Of a stretch of DNA of 14,556 nucleotides, positions 7,852 to 14,385 are shown one piece after another. How positions within the stretch are numbered: position 1 is the first letter of the stretch; every line of letters starts with the position of its first letter. The notes beneath the pieces were generated by a model. It saw nothing but the letters and a program-made list of their open reading frames with translations, did no database searches and was not told the DNA's origin. The translations under genes and the position numbers were made by a program. This stretch comes from Methanospirillum hungatei (lineage in GTDB: Archaea > Halobacteriota > Methanomicrobia > Methanomicrobiales > Methanospirillaceae), in the NCBI RefSeq assembly GCF_020216685.1, contig NZ_JAIWNS010000134.1, positions 1-14,556 on the forward strand, in the 5' to 3' direction.

Positions 7852-10572
7852 ATGACACCCACCCAGCTTCTTCATACCATCCTTCATGAACCACGACCGC
7901 TATCAGAGAGCCAGCAATCGGCAATAACAACACAATCACCGCATGTCCGGATTATTGCCGGTGCAGGGGCCGGGAAGACTGAAACACTGACACGGAAGAT
8001 AGTTTCTCTGCTATTGGTTGACCATGTGGAGCCTGCCTCTATTGTTGCGTTTACGTTCACCGAGAAAGCTGCAGCGAATATGAAGAGCAGAATATATAAG
8101 CGTGTCAAGGAGCTGGGGGAGGATGCGGTATGTGCCCGGCTTGGTGAGATGTATGTCGGGACCATTCACGGATTCTGCTTTCACCTTCTTGAGGATCAGT
8201 TTGGGTATGGATCCTGGGGAATTCTGGATGAGAATCAGGAGATGGCCTTTCTGATGCGGGTCGGCTGGGAACTGAACCTGACAGGGAGTTCCAATTATAC
8301 CGAGAAATGTCAGGACTTTAAGCGGAGTGTGGGCGTTGTCTACAACGAGATGCTTTCACGGGATGAAGTGAAGAAGCGTTCTCCAGATTTTTATTATTCA
8401 CTTACGAAATATGAAGGATGTCTTGATGAGCACCACCGGCTGACCTTTGACCGCATGATTGCCCTTTCGGTGGAGAATCTCCGGAAGCGTCCAGAAGTCG
8501 GAGACTTTATTCAGTATCTTATTGTGGATGAGTACCAGGATATTAACCGGGCACAACAGGAACTTATTGAGATTCTTGGCCGGGGGAGTAATATTTTTGT
8601 CGTTGGTGATCCACGGCAGACGATTTACCAGTGGCGGGGATCTGATGAGCACTGTTTTGAGGAGTTTGCTGAGTATTACCAGCAGTCAGAGACGATATCC
8701 ATTCCGGAGAATCGCCGGAGTGTGCAGACGATTGTGCAGGCGGCGAATTATTTTTCTGAAACGTTTGAGAAGTGCCGCAACTCTCCGATGGTGTATTCCC
8801 GATCTGACCAGGGGAAGGCCCATCTTGTGGAGTTTCCAGACAAACAAAGTGAGGCCGTCTTTATTGCAGATGAGATCATACGGCTGGTTGAGAGTGGCCA
8901 ATGCAGGTATGGTGATATCGGTATTCTTCTTCGGAGTGTGAATACGAGTGGTGAGCCGTTCATTGACGTGTTTCGGGAGAAGCATATTCCCTTCATGGTC
9001 GGGGGAAAGGTGGGTCTTTTCCGCCGGGCGGAGATTGCGGCTCTTGCAAAGATTGTGGTCTGGGCTTCTCCGGATGGGTTTTTCCAGAAGTCTCGATGGG
9101 ACTGGAAGAATAAGCTTGAGGGGGAGGATCTGCTCTTGTTCGGTTCACAGGAGTGGGTGGATGCAATCCCAGGTCTTTGCACGGTTGATGAGATTCTTCC
9201 CCGGCTGACTGAGTGGAAACGGCAGCTCCATGGGAAAGGGTTTGATCATGTTGCCGGGATGTACCAGGAACTCCTCTCTATTCTCGGGTTTTTACAGCTG
9301 GATCCGGATAATCCTGAACATGCGGTCATCATGGCAAATCTGGGCCGGTTCGGAGATATATTAAGCGATGTGGAAACGGCACAGAAACTCGGTGGTCACC
9401 GGGTCTCCTGGCCAGCTCTTTTAAAGACGATAACGTATTTTCTGAACCATTATGCGAACGGAGCCTATGATGAACGAATGGATGATGATCTGGCCGGTCT
9501 GAATGCGGTGAATCTGATGACCATGCATCAGTCTAAAGGGCTGGAATGGCCGGTTGTGTTCATCCCTGCTCTGGTGAACGGAAGGTTTCCCTCATCAAAC
9601 ACTGGAAGAGAGCAGAGGTGGCTTCTTCCCCGTGATATGTTCAATGTGTCCAGGTATGAAGGCGACGTGGAAGGGGAACGAAAGCTGATGTATGTTGCTA
9701 TGACGAGGGCAAAGGAGCTGCTTGTCCTGTCATATTTTACAACATTAAACGGGAGGAAGAAGGGTGTCAGCGAATTTATTGAGGATCTGGCCGACTGTCC
9801 GGATATTGAGGTTCTCGATCCCTCTTCACATCTGCCTGATCTTTCGTTGTCACAACGTGGTGAGGATGATGAGATCCAGACGTTTGCCGCCGGCGAGCTG
9901 ATTTACTATAGTAAATGTCCGTACCGGTACAGGATAAATACCATATGGGGATTTCAGCCGGGTATCAATCCATATCTTGGGTATGGGAATGCTCTCCATC
10001 ATTGTATGCGGGAAGCTGCCGAACTGATGAAGGAGGGGTATGATCCGGTTACGGCGGTTGCAACCTCGGTTGAGGAGAACTTTTTCATGCCATTTGCCGA
10101 TCCCGGACGTGCAGAAGGTCTGCGGGATGTGGCGATGGAGAAGCTGATTCATTTTGCCGAGGCCAGGGAGGATGATATGCTCCGGATTCGTGAGGTGGAG
10201 ACAAGGATTGAGTATCCCCTGATGCAGGCAACGGTTGCAGGGAAAGTGGATGTTATTCTGCATGATAACGAAGGGATAGAGATTCGGGATTACAAGACCT
10301 CTGATACGGTGGTTACCGAGGATGATGCTTCTATGCAGATACGGCTCTATGCCCGTGGACTTACTGCAATTGGAGAGCAGGTCTGTTCAGGTTCGATTGC
10401 CTTTCTTGAGGATGCAACGGTGGTTCCGGTACCGGTGAGTGAAGAGATGCTGATAAAGGCAGAACAGATGGCAGAGAAATTAATTTCCGGAATTATGAAC
10501 CGGGAGTTTTCTGCCTGCCCCGGGGATCAGTGTACGGCATGTGATTATGTGAGGATCTGCCGGTTTGTGTGA
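7852..10572 (+). CDS. UvrD/AddA-like helicase with C-terminal PD-(D/E)XK (RecB/Cas4-like) Fe-S nuclease
   Basis: The 906-residue protein joins a superfamily 1 DNA helicase to a nuclease. Helicase motifs: Walker A GAGAGKT (Lys42), Ia AFTFTEKAA (66-74), GTIHGFC (103-109), Walker B VDEYQD (225-230), III GDPRQTIYQWRGS (252-264), IV ENRRS (286-290), V MTMHQSKGLEW (556-566) and VI YVAMTRAKELLVLS (614-627). Nuclease: GYGNALHHC (His716/717), GKVDVIL (Asp800), RDYK (Asp813, Lys815) and the QIRLY (829-833) box. Cys689 in SKCPYRYR together with Cys894, Cys897 and Cys903 has the C...CxxCx5C layout of the 4Fe-4S cluster in AddB and Cas4. The role is probably DNA-end processing or repair, or foreign-DNA restriction. 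It is a single gene, with no AddB or Cas partner nearby. There is no Shine-Dalgarno at the ATG. The gene appears intact and, by eye, is more GC-rich than its flanks. Confidence 0.93.
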   Translation: MTPTQLLHTILHEPRPLSESQQSAITTQSPHVRIIAGAGAGKTETLTRKIVSLLLVDHVEPASIVAFTFTEKAAANMKSRIYKRVKELGEDAVCARLGEMYVGTIHGFCFHLLEDQFGYGSWGILDENQEMAFLMRVGWELNLTGSSNYTEKCQDFKRSVGVVYNEMLSRDEVKKRSPDFYYSLTKYEGCLDEHHRLTFDRMIALSVENLRKRPEVGDFIQYLIVDEYQDINRAQQELIEILGRGSNIFVVGDPRQTIYQWRGSDEHCFEEFAEYYQQSETISIPENRRSVQTIVQAANYFSETFEKCRNSPMVYSRSDQGKAHLVEFPDKQSEAVFIADEIIRLVESGQCRYGDIGILLRSVNTSGEPFIDVFREKHIPFMVGGKVGLFRRAEIAALAKIVVWASPDGFFQKSRWDWKNKLEGEDLLLFGSQEWVDAIPGLCTVDEILPRLTEWKRQLHGKGFDHVAGMYQELLSILGFLQLDPDNPEHAVIMANLGRFGDILSDVETAQKLGGHRVSWPALLKTITYFLNHYANGAYDERMDDDLAGLNAVNLMTMHQSKGLEWPVVFIPALVNGRFPSSNTGREQRWLLPRDMFNVSRYEGDVEGERKLMYVAMTRAKELLVLSYFTTLNGRKKGVSEFIEDLADCPDIEVLDPSSHLPDLSLSQRGEDDEIQTFAAGELIYYSKCPYRYRINTIWGFQPGINPYLGYGNALHHCMREAAELMKEGYDPVTAVATSVEENFFMPFADPGRAEGLRDVAMEKLIHFAEAREDDMLRIREVETRIEYPLMQATVAGKVDVILHDNEGIEIRDYKTSDTVVTEDDASMQIRLYARGLTAIGEQVCSGSIAFLEDATVVPVPVSEEMLIKAEQMAEKLISGIMNREFSACPGDQCTACDYVRICRFV

Positions 10573-10697
10573 TACAGGGGTGAGATATGGGGAAGATTTT
10601 CGGTTCCTCTTAAAGAGATACCAGTATCAATTCTGAACGAGGAGAGTCAAACCAGCGCTTCTAACCGGGCCATTGAATTACCCGATTTATTGAAAAA

Positions 10698-10970
10698 TTA
10701 GTTCAATTTGTAATTGAAACAATTTCTTGTGATCATAGTGGATGCTTTTCCAACTTCAGATACAGGGGTTGTTTTTACCTTTGGTTCAAAGTGTATCCCA
10801 TTATCCCCAGGGTATGGATCTTGATGGTCATGAATTCCTACAATAATATCAGTAGGGATCCCGTCTGGAAACGCATCACAACACCTCGAATGTTTATGAA
10901 AATGAATACATTCATTACATTGGATCCTATTTTTTCTGGGCTTAAGAGTGTGTTGAACTACTAATCCCAT
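10698..10970 (-). CDS. Small cysteine-rich conserved protein (90 aa)
   Basis: The 90-residue protein has CNEC (Cys18, Cys21), then SRCCDAFPDGIP (Cys30, Cys31) and DHQDPYPGDNGIHFEP. The pattern 'CxxCxH...CDAFPxGIPxxIxxGxxDHxxPYPGDxGIxFEP' is one I recognise from many short bacterial and archaeal hypothetical proteins. The Cys/His cluster suggests metal binding; no activity is known to me. The ATG at 10970 has a strong Shine-Dalgarno (GGAGG, 10978-10982, seven bases before the ATG on the minus strand), which supports both the reading frame and active translation. The gene converges with the helicase gene. A large palindrome and a TATA-like box lie upstream and may control it. The last 25 residues lie outside the recognised pattern. 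Confidence 0.78.
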   Translation of the reverse strand: MGLVVQHTLKPRKNRIQCNECIHFHKHSRCCDAFPDGIPTDIIVGIHDHQDPYPGDNGIHFEPKVKTTPVSEVGKASTMITRNCFNYKLN

Positions 10971-10977
10971 TATTCGT

Positions 10978-11055
10978 CCTCCAGAATGTTTAACTGTATA
11001 CGAGTATCAAAAACAGGTTACCTGTAAACCTGTTTTGTCTTTATATTTTATAGGT
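10978..11055 (-). promoter_or_regulatory. Promoter with 10-bp palindrome and Shine-Dalgarno for the small Cys-rich gene
   Basis: Read on the minus strand, a TATA-like CCTATAAAATATAAAG (about 11040-11055) is followed at once by a perfect 10-bp inverted repeat (AACCTGTTTT at 11027-11036 with AAAACAGGTT at 11010-11019, 7-base loop). An extra ACCTGT in the loop gives three half-sites in a row. GGAGG follows just before the ATG at 10970. The expected transcription start falls on the palindrome, which suits an operator; a 5'-leader stem-loop is the alternative. Confidence 0.5.
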
Positions 11056-11135
11056 AATTCTTTCAAATATAAACATGTATATAATACATAACTTTCTGGA
11101 TTAAGCCAGATAGTTAGTTTATACAATGAAGTGCA

Positions 11136-11200
11136 TTCATGGATCAGGCTTTAGAATATTCTACGCATGATTGATATTATTCTAAAACCTTTTTCATGGA
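11136..11200. repeat. Nested direct and inverted repeats upstream of the toxin-antitoxin operon
   Basis: TTCATGGA occurs at 11136-11143 and again at 11193-11200, flanking a perfect 9-bp inverted repeat, TTTAGAATA (11150-11158) and TATTCTAAA (11178-11186). The rightmost copy abuts a TATA-like ACTATAATTAA (about 11201-11211), about 50 bases upstream of the antitoxin ATG. This is a plausible autoregulatory operator for the antitoxin or complex; a small mobile-element scar is the alternative. Confidence 0.4.
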
Positions 11201-11257
11201 ACTATAATTAATGAGTACAGTACTGGCAATCAATACGTTGCAATGGAGGATTTACAG

Positions 11258-11524
11258 ATGAGTGATATTCTAATCCAAATTCCTGACGATACGATTGTGG
11301 CTCTTAAGTGTTTACCGAAGGATATTGGAAATGAGATCCGGATGTTGGCAGCAGTAAAACTCTATGAAATGGGTCGTTTATCATCAGGAGCTGCTGCTCG
11401 CATGGTGGGAATTTCTCGTGTCCTGTTTCTGAGCAGACTCAAAGATTACAATGTATCAGCATTGTCATTATCTCAAAAGGAATTTATTCGTGAAGCTGAA
11501 ATCCTCGAAATTAATAATCTGTAA
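11258..11524 (+). CDS. UPF0175-family antitoxin-like protein
   Basis: The 88-residue protein matches the UPF0175 pattern: an N-terminal strand-forming segment (ILIQIPDDTIVALKCLPKDI), then a helical region EIRMLAAVKLYEMGRLSSGAAARMVGISRVLFLSRLKDY containing a helix-turn-helix-like AARMVGISR motif, and a short tail. Such proteins are typically encoded just upstream of DUF3368 PIN-like proteins and are considered the antitoxin and DNA-binding partner. The ATG at 11258 is chosen over one at 11243 because GGAGGA at 11245-11250 sits seven bases ahead of it. The 3' end overlaps the toxin gene by 35 bases, implying translational coupling. The upstream repeats (11136-11200) may be its binding site. Confidence 0.85.
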   Translation: MSDILIQIPDDTIVALKCLPKDIGNEIRMLAAVKLYEMGRLSSGAAARMVGISRVLFLSRLKDYNVSALSLSQKEFIREAEILEINNL

Positions 11525-11987
11525 TACAACACCTCTTCTTTATCTGCATCAGATGGATCTCCTTTCCATCATCCAGAAAATTTGTGGTCGGATTGTTATT
11601 CCAAAAGCTGTTGTTGATGAGCTTAAGATAGGAGGTGAGCAGGGAGTCGATGTTCCTGATTTATTATTATATGATTGGATTGAGATTAGGGAACCCCTTG
11701 CAACTTCAGCAGTATCACTTATTCAGGATTTGGGGAGAGGTGAAACGGAAGTACTCTTACTCGCTCTCGAAACTCCTGGTTCATTGGTAATTCTTGATGA
11801 TAATCTGGCCCGTGTATATGCCGAATTGAATTCTATACCAGTTATTGGAACGTGTGGGTTACTATTAAAGGCAAAATCAGATGGACTTGTTTCTTGTGTG
11901 TCTCCAATTCTTGATAAACTGGAGAATAAAGGGTTTTTCATATCACAGGAGTTTAAACAACTGGTAATACGTATGGCTCATGAATAA
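11490..11987 (+). CDS. DUF3368 PIN-like nuclease, probable toxin
   Basis: The 165-residue protein is a DUF3368/PIN-fold protein, presumably a metal-dependent ribonuclease acting as a toxin. Family marks are IICNTTPLLYL near the N-terminus (Asn12 where classical PIN toxins have Asp, usual in DUF3368), IPKAVVDEL (Glu44), DLGRGETEVLLLALE (Glu85, Glu87) and VILDDNLARVYA (Asp103, Asp104, Arg108). The GTG at 11490 is preferred: AAAGGA at 11476-11481 lies eight bases upstream and the protein then starts close to the first strand. A longer frame from ATG at 11451 would bury most of the N-terminal extension in the antitoxin gene. It appears intact. Toxicity and target are inferred from family and pairing. 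Confidence 0.84.
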   Translation: MKLKSSKLIICNTTPLLYLHQMDLLSIIQKICGRIVIPKAVVDELKIGGEQGVDVPDLLLYDWIEIREPLATSAVSLIQDLGRGETEVLLLALETPGSLVILDDNLARVYAELNSIPVIGTCGLLLKAKSDGLVSCVSPILDKLENKGFFISQEFKQLVIRMAHE

Positions 11988-12004
11988 CGCCTTGAGTTTT
12001 TTAT
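11988..12004 (+). terminator. Possible T-rich terminator after the toxin gene
   Basis: Ten bases after the toxin TAA a run of six T residues (11997-12002) followed by ATTAAT occurs. Archaeal transcription commonly ends at such T-runs without a hairpin. Assignment rests on position and composition only. Confidence 0.3.
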
Positions 12005-12167
12005 TAATCAATAATATCATTATCACCATCGAATTCGACGGGTTTAGGATGTTGGGGTAAATATGGGCTAGTGTTCCGAACCATTCTTAAAAAATCAAGA
12101 GCCAACGAAAAAACAAAGATACCGGTAATACAGATACTATGACAACAAAAAACCTTGGAGGGATAAT

Positions 12168-12455
12168 ATGGCTACAACAATGGACGTAGTATTTGATGGT
12201 TCTGTGCTTCGGCCGATTGATGAAATAAAACTTGTTCCGGGCAAAAAATAAACTGTGATAATTGAATCTGTGGATGATGGTGAAATAAACCCGGAGAGGG
12301 ATCCTGCATACAATATTGCCTCAATAGCAGTGGATACCGGCATTCAGGATCTTGCATGTGAACATGATCATTATCTCTATGGAACTGAGAAAAAAGGGCG
12401 AAGCATGAATGATCCAAGATATTCGTTGATACTGCATGTTGGATTGCGTTATTAA
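12168..12455 (+). pseudogene. AF2212-like (DUF104-type) antitoxin, interrupted by a nonsense codon
   Basis: The frame opens at ATG 12168 behind a strong Shine-Dalgarno (GGAGGG at 12157-12162). The first 27 residues (MDVVFDGSVLRPIDEIKLVP..GKK) match the N-terminus of archaeal AF2212-like antitoxins. TAA at 12249-12251 replaces what is usually Tyr or similar, and the same frame continues TVIIESVDDGE and then DPAYNIASIAVDTGIQDLA and EHDHYLYG, which is the normal C-terminal toxin-binding half. One base substitution would restore the reading frame. It overlaps the start of a broken PIN toxin. I read this as a recently inactivated antitoxin; a 27-residue N-terminal peptide may still be made. Confidence 0.8.
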
Positions 12456-12818
12456 ACCAAAAGGATTCACTTCATATATCAACCAACATACTCTATCAGG
12501 ATTTGATGAAAAAAGGCTCAGTATTTGTTACTATGTCTTCAATTATTGAGGAAACCTCCAATGCTTTATCCAATCCAAAATTCAGATCGTCTTTAATACC
12601 TTTTTATCACAATATTTGTCGTTCTCCAAGAGTTACTATTTAGCATGTTGATCCTGAATTATGGGAAAAAGGATGGGGACTTTTTTTCTAAGCGAGATGA
12701 TAAGAATTGGAGTTTTACTGATTGTGTGTCATTTGTAGTCATGAATGAAAGAAGTATTAAAAATGCCCTTACCAGCGATAATCATTTTATTCAGGCTGGG
12801 TTTTCTGCAATGCTGTAG
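12409..12818 (+). pseudogene. PIN-domain (VapC-type) toxin, broken by three lesions
   Basis: The PIN domain is recognisable end to end: IFVDTACWIALLNQKDSLH with the first acidic residue, VTMSSIIEETSNALSNPKFR with the second, DDKNWSFTDCVSFVVM with the third, and ALTSDNHFIQAGF with the last. Three defects interrupt it. The only plausible start (ATG 12409, overlapping the antitoxin frame) is one frame off from IFVDT at 12419. TAG at 12641-12643 stands where Gln (CAG) would fit. A run of seven T (12681-12687) has one base too many, shifting the frame before SKRDDK. All acidic active-site residues survive, so the damage looks recent. It pairs with the broken antitoxin just upstream. Confidence 0.85.
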
Positions 12819-12829
12819 AATTGATCAGG

Positions 12830-12862
12830 CTTTCCGGATCAATTCCGGATCGATTCCGGATC
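12830..12862. repeat. Three tandem copies of an 11-bp unit
   Basis: The unit (A/G)ATTCCGGATC is repeated three times head to tail (12830-12840, 12841-12851, 12852-12862); the first copy begins CT instead of AA or GA. It starts 11 bases after the stop of the PIN pseudogene. TCCGGA is itself palindromic. It may be replication slippage or an iteron-like binding site. Confidence 0.6.
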
Positions 12863-12919
12863 ATGACCGCTGTCTGAGCAATCCAAAACAAAGAACTTAC
12901 GAAGTAATGAGGAGACGAA

Positions 12920-13081
12920 ATGATAAAACCGATGAAAGAGAACGATGAAATTTTTGAGCAGGAGATAGTGAGGTTGAGAAGTTTATCACGAAGATCCTTC
13001 CGGACCAGGTCAGTAATCTCCAATTTTTTATATATATCAAGTATTATCAATATTTATCTGATTTTAGAGGCTGTTGCATAA
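12920..13081 (+). CDS. Short frame with a Shine-Dalgarno, uncertain
   Basis: An ATG at 12920 is preceded by GAGGAG (12910-12914 region) at suitable spacing and opens a 53-residue frame starting MIKPMKENDEIFEQEIVRL. The N-terminal half is charged and helix-like, the C-terminal half is serine/arginine-rich then hydrophobic, and the stop lies inside the left arm of the MITE-like element. A second frame over the same bases (EVEKFITKILPDQVSNLQFF) is also protein-like, suggesting a frameshifted remnant. I recognise no family. Confidence 0.22.
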   Translation: MIKPMKENDEIFEQEIVRLRSLSRRSFRTRSVISNFLYISSIINIYLILEAVA

Positions 13082-13193
13082 CAAAAAATCATTTCCGCAA
13101 GAGGACAATTTCCATTCGAATGGATCCAGAATTGTTAAGGAATTTCAGTTTTTACCTCATTGTACAAACGGTTTAGAGTAATGCAACAACCCC
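13067..13193. mobile_element. 127-bp MITE-like element with imperfect terminal inverted repeats
   Basis: The ends GAGGCTGTTGCATAAC (13067-13082) and, reverse-complemented, GGGGTTGTTGCATTAC (13178-13193) match at 13 of 16 positions, including a perfect TGTTGCAT core. Ends reading 'GGxTGTTGCA' are common in insertion sequences. The interior has no transposase frame but carries a 14-bp perfect palindrome, TCCATTCGAATGGA (13111-13124). No clear target-site duplication is visible. It is probably a non-autonomous miniature element or an internally deleted insertion sequence. Confidence 0.42.
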
Positions 13194-13231
13194 AGAAATC
13201 GATTACAATATATCCAGGTATCTAACAGGAA

Positions 13232-14074
13232 TCAGGAATACATCTCTGAAAATTCAGGAGAGATATAGGCTCCATGTACTGCTGCCAGATATAATCCACT
13301 TTGAGTTATTTTTATCCTGTGAAACCTCCCAACTTTCTTTTTGGTGATATATCCGGATGTTATAAGAGGTTCAAGAGTGCTTTTATTGAGCCGGGTATGA
13401 TATCTCCTCTGAACCATTCTCATCTCATCCTTGTGCTTCTCTCTGAATGGAATGTCATAGCCGTATTCTCCTGACTGGATGAGATAATCCACGATCTCCC
13501 AGGTAAAGAGCCCTTCCTTTTTTCCAGCTAAAAGAGACAGTACAGTTACTTTCGTTTTATCCGGAAGTGCCAATGGAATTTTTTCAAGGTTCCATATTCT
13601 CTGTTGCTCACAGATTGAGAGACCATGGCATTCTACATCATGGGGTGAATCTGCATATTTATCTGCACGGACATAATATAGTGAAACATCATGGGCCATG
13701 GCTGCAAGTGTAGTCGCAAATGCAGTTATTCTACCACATGCAGACATATTAACTTTTATTACTGAATTCTGCTTTTTTTCATGATTAATAATTGATGCAA
13801 CCTCTCTCATTACTTCTAGAGTATTGAACATATCGATCTGTTTTGTAATGACCTGAATTCCCTTTTCCGTGAGGATATCGGAAACACGACTCTCATAATG
13901 TCTTTCCCGTGCGGTCATCTGAATCTCCTCCGGACTATTGTACTTTTCCATCTGCTTCATAGTTAGGAGATACACCCGCACGGCTTTTTCTGAATCAAAT
14001 GGTCGTATGGCACGATCAATCTCATACCCAAGTGGAATAATATGAACAGAATGAGGATGATTACTCTCTTTCAT
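13232..14074 (-). CDS. HFX_2341/DUF6293-type regulator: CARF-like sensor plus winged-helix domain
   Basis: The 280-residue protein has an N-terminal Rossmann-like segment starting VHIIPLGYEIDRAIRPF, a strand RVYLLT (33-38), and then IKVNMSACGRITAFATTLAAMA (106-127) followed by VSLYYVRAD. This is the order seen in CARF domains, where the 'N(L/M)SxGxRxxA' loop and the opening strand form the ligand pocket. Residues from about 172 (KTKVTVLSLLAG... TWEIVDYLI ... LEPLITSGYITKKKVGRFHRIKITQSG) form a winged-helix DNA-binding module, the same two-part layout as the CRISPR regulator Csa3. The family assignment to archaeal HFX_2341/DUF6293 regulators is by pattern. The ligand is unknown; a cyclic oligonucleotide is a possibility by analogy. 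No CRISPR array or cas gene is visible. The ATG at 14074 has no Shine-Dalgarno and is probably leaderless. Confidence 0.8.
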   Translation of the reverse strand: MKESNHPHSVHIIPLGYEIDRAIRPFDSEKAVRVYLLTMKQMEKYNSPEEIQMTARERHYESRVSDILTEKGIQVITKQIDMFNTLEVMREVASIINHEKKQNSVIKVNMSACGRITAFATTLAAMAHDVSLYYVRADKYADSPHDVECHGLSICEQQRIWNLEKIPLALPDKTKVTVLSLLAGKKEGLFTWEIVDYLIQSGEYGYDIPFREKHKDEMRMVQRRYHTRLNKSTLEPLITSGYITKKKVGRFHRIKITQSGLYLAAVHGAYISPEFSEMYS

Positions 14075-14110
14075 AGGTTTTTTATTTTATACAAATACAA
14101 AAATGTCTTT
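14075..14110 (-). promoter_or_regulatory. Likely leaderless promoter of the CARF-like regulator
   Basis: Read on the minus strand, CGAAAGACATTTTTGTATTT then GTATAAAAT lies 15-40 bases before the ATG, with no Shine-Dalgarno. A purine-rich BRE-like stretch followed by a T/A-rich box centred about 25 bases before the ATG fits transcription starting at or near the start codon. Confidence 0.45.
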
Positions 14111-14144
14111 CGGTTTATCCACATATCGATTATGGCAGATAAAT

Positions 14145-14160
14145 CCCCGTACTGACGGGG
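14145..14160. other. Short perfect GC-rich hairpin
   Basis: CCCCGT-ACTG-ACGGGG forms a 6-bp stem with a 4-base loop in an AT-rich region, 71 bases upstream of the CARF-like regulator start. No T-run follows on either side, so a terminator is unlikely. A regulator-binding site is possible. The surrounding stretch 14111-14385 holds no gene that I can support. Confidence 0.35.
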
Positions 14161-14322
14161 AACGATCAAATGAAAAATTCTAACACCTAATAATCAGATG
14201 GTTCATCCCTGTATTACAAGGAATTGCAGATTATGGTACTTTTAAGTAAATATTCTTTTGTTGCACCAGATGAATGTCATACGAGAATGGGCTCGTTGTT
14301 TCCAAGGGTTTAATAAAACGAT

Positions 14323-14348
14323 ATGCTTAAAGTTTAGCAGTTAAGCAT
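14323..14348. repeat. 8-bp perfect inverted repeat near the right end
   Basis: ATGCTTAA (14323-14330) and TTAAGCAT (14341-14348) are separated by ten bases. The repeat is followed by an orphan Shine-Dalgarno-like AGGAGG (14365-14370) with no start codon before the insertion-sequence-like end at 14386. It could be the operator or leader of a gene displaced by the insertion, or chance in AT-rich DNA. Confidence 0.3.
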
Positions 14349-14385
14349 TATGATAAATCAAAATAGGAGGTACTTTCTTATTTTA

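Noticed and set aside
8459..9208. Several open frames on both strands within the helicase gene
   Set aside because: They are shadow frames of a gene whose motifs are continuous from end to end.
11075..11089. ATGTAT-ATA-ATACAT inverted repeat
   Set aside because: Six AT-rich base pairs in AT-rich DNA are expected by chance and it lies away from any start.
11988..12167. tRNA or small RNA gene in the gap between the two toxin-antitoxin loci
   Set aside because: No cloverleaf arms or T-loop consensus could be found; only a T-run and AT-rich DNA are seen.
12787..13050. 87-codon minus-strand frame across the end of the PIN pseudogene
   Set aside because: It overlaps the toxin remnant and the tandem repeat and shows no family pattern.
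14075..14385. CRISPR array beside the CARF-like regulator
   Set aside because: No regularly spaced repeat of 24-37 bases is present here or elsewhere in the window; only isolated short hairpins.
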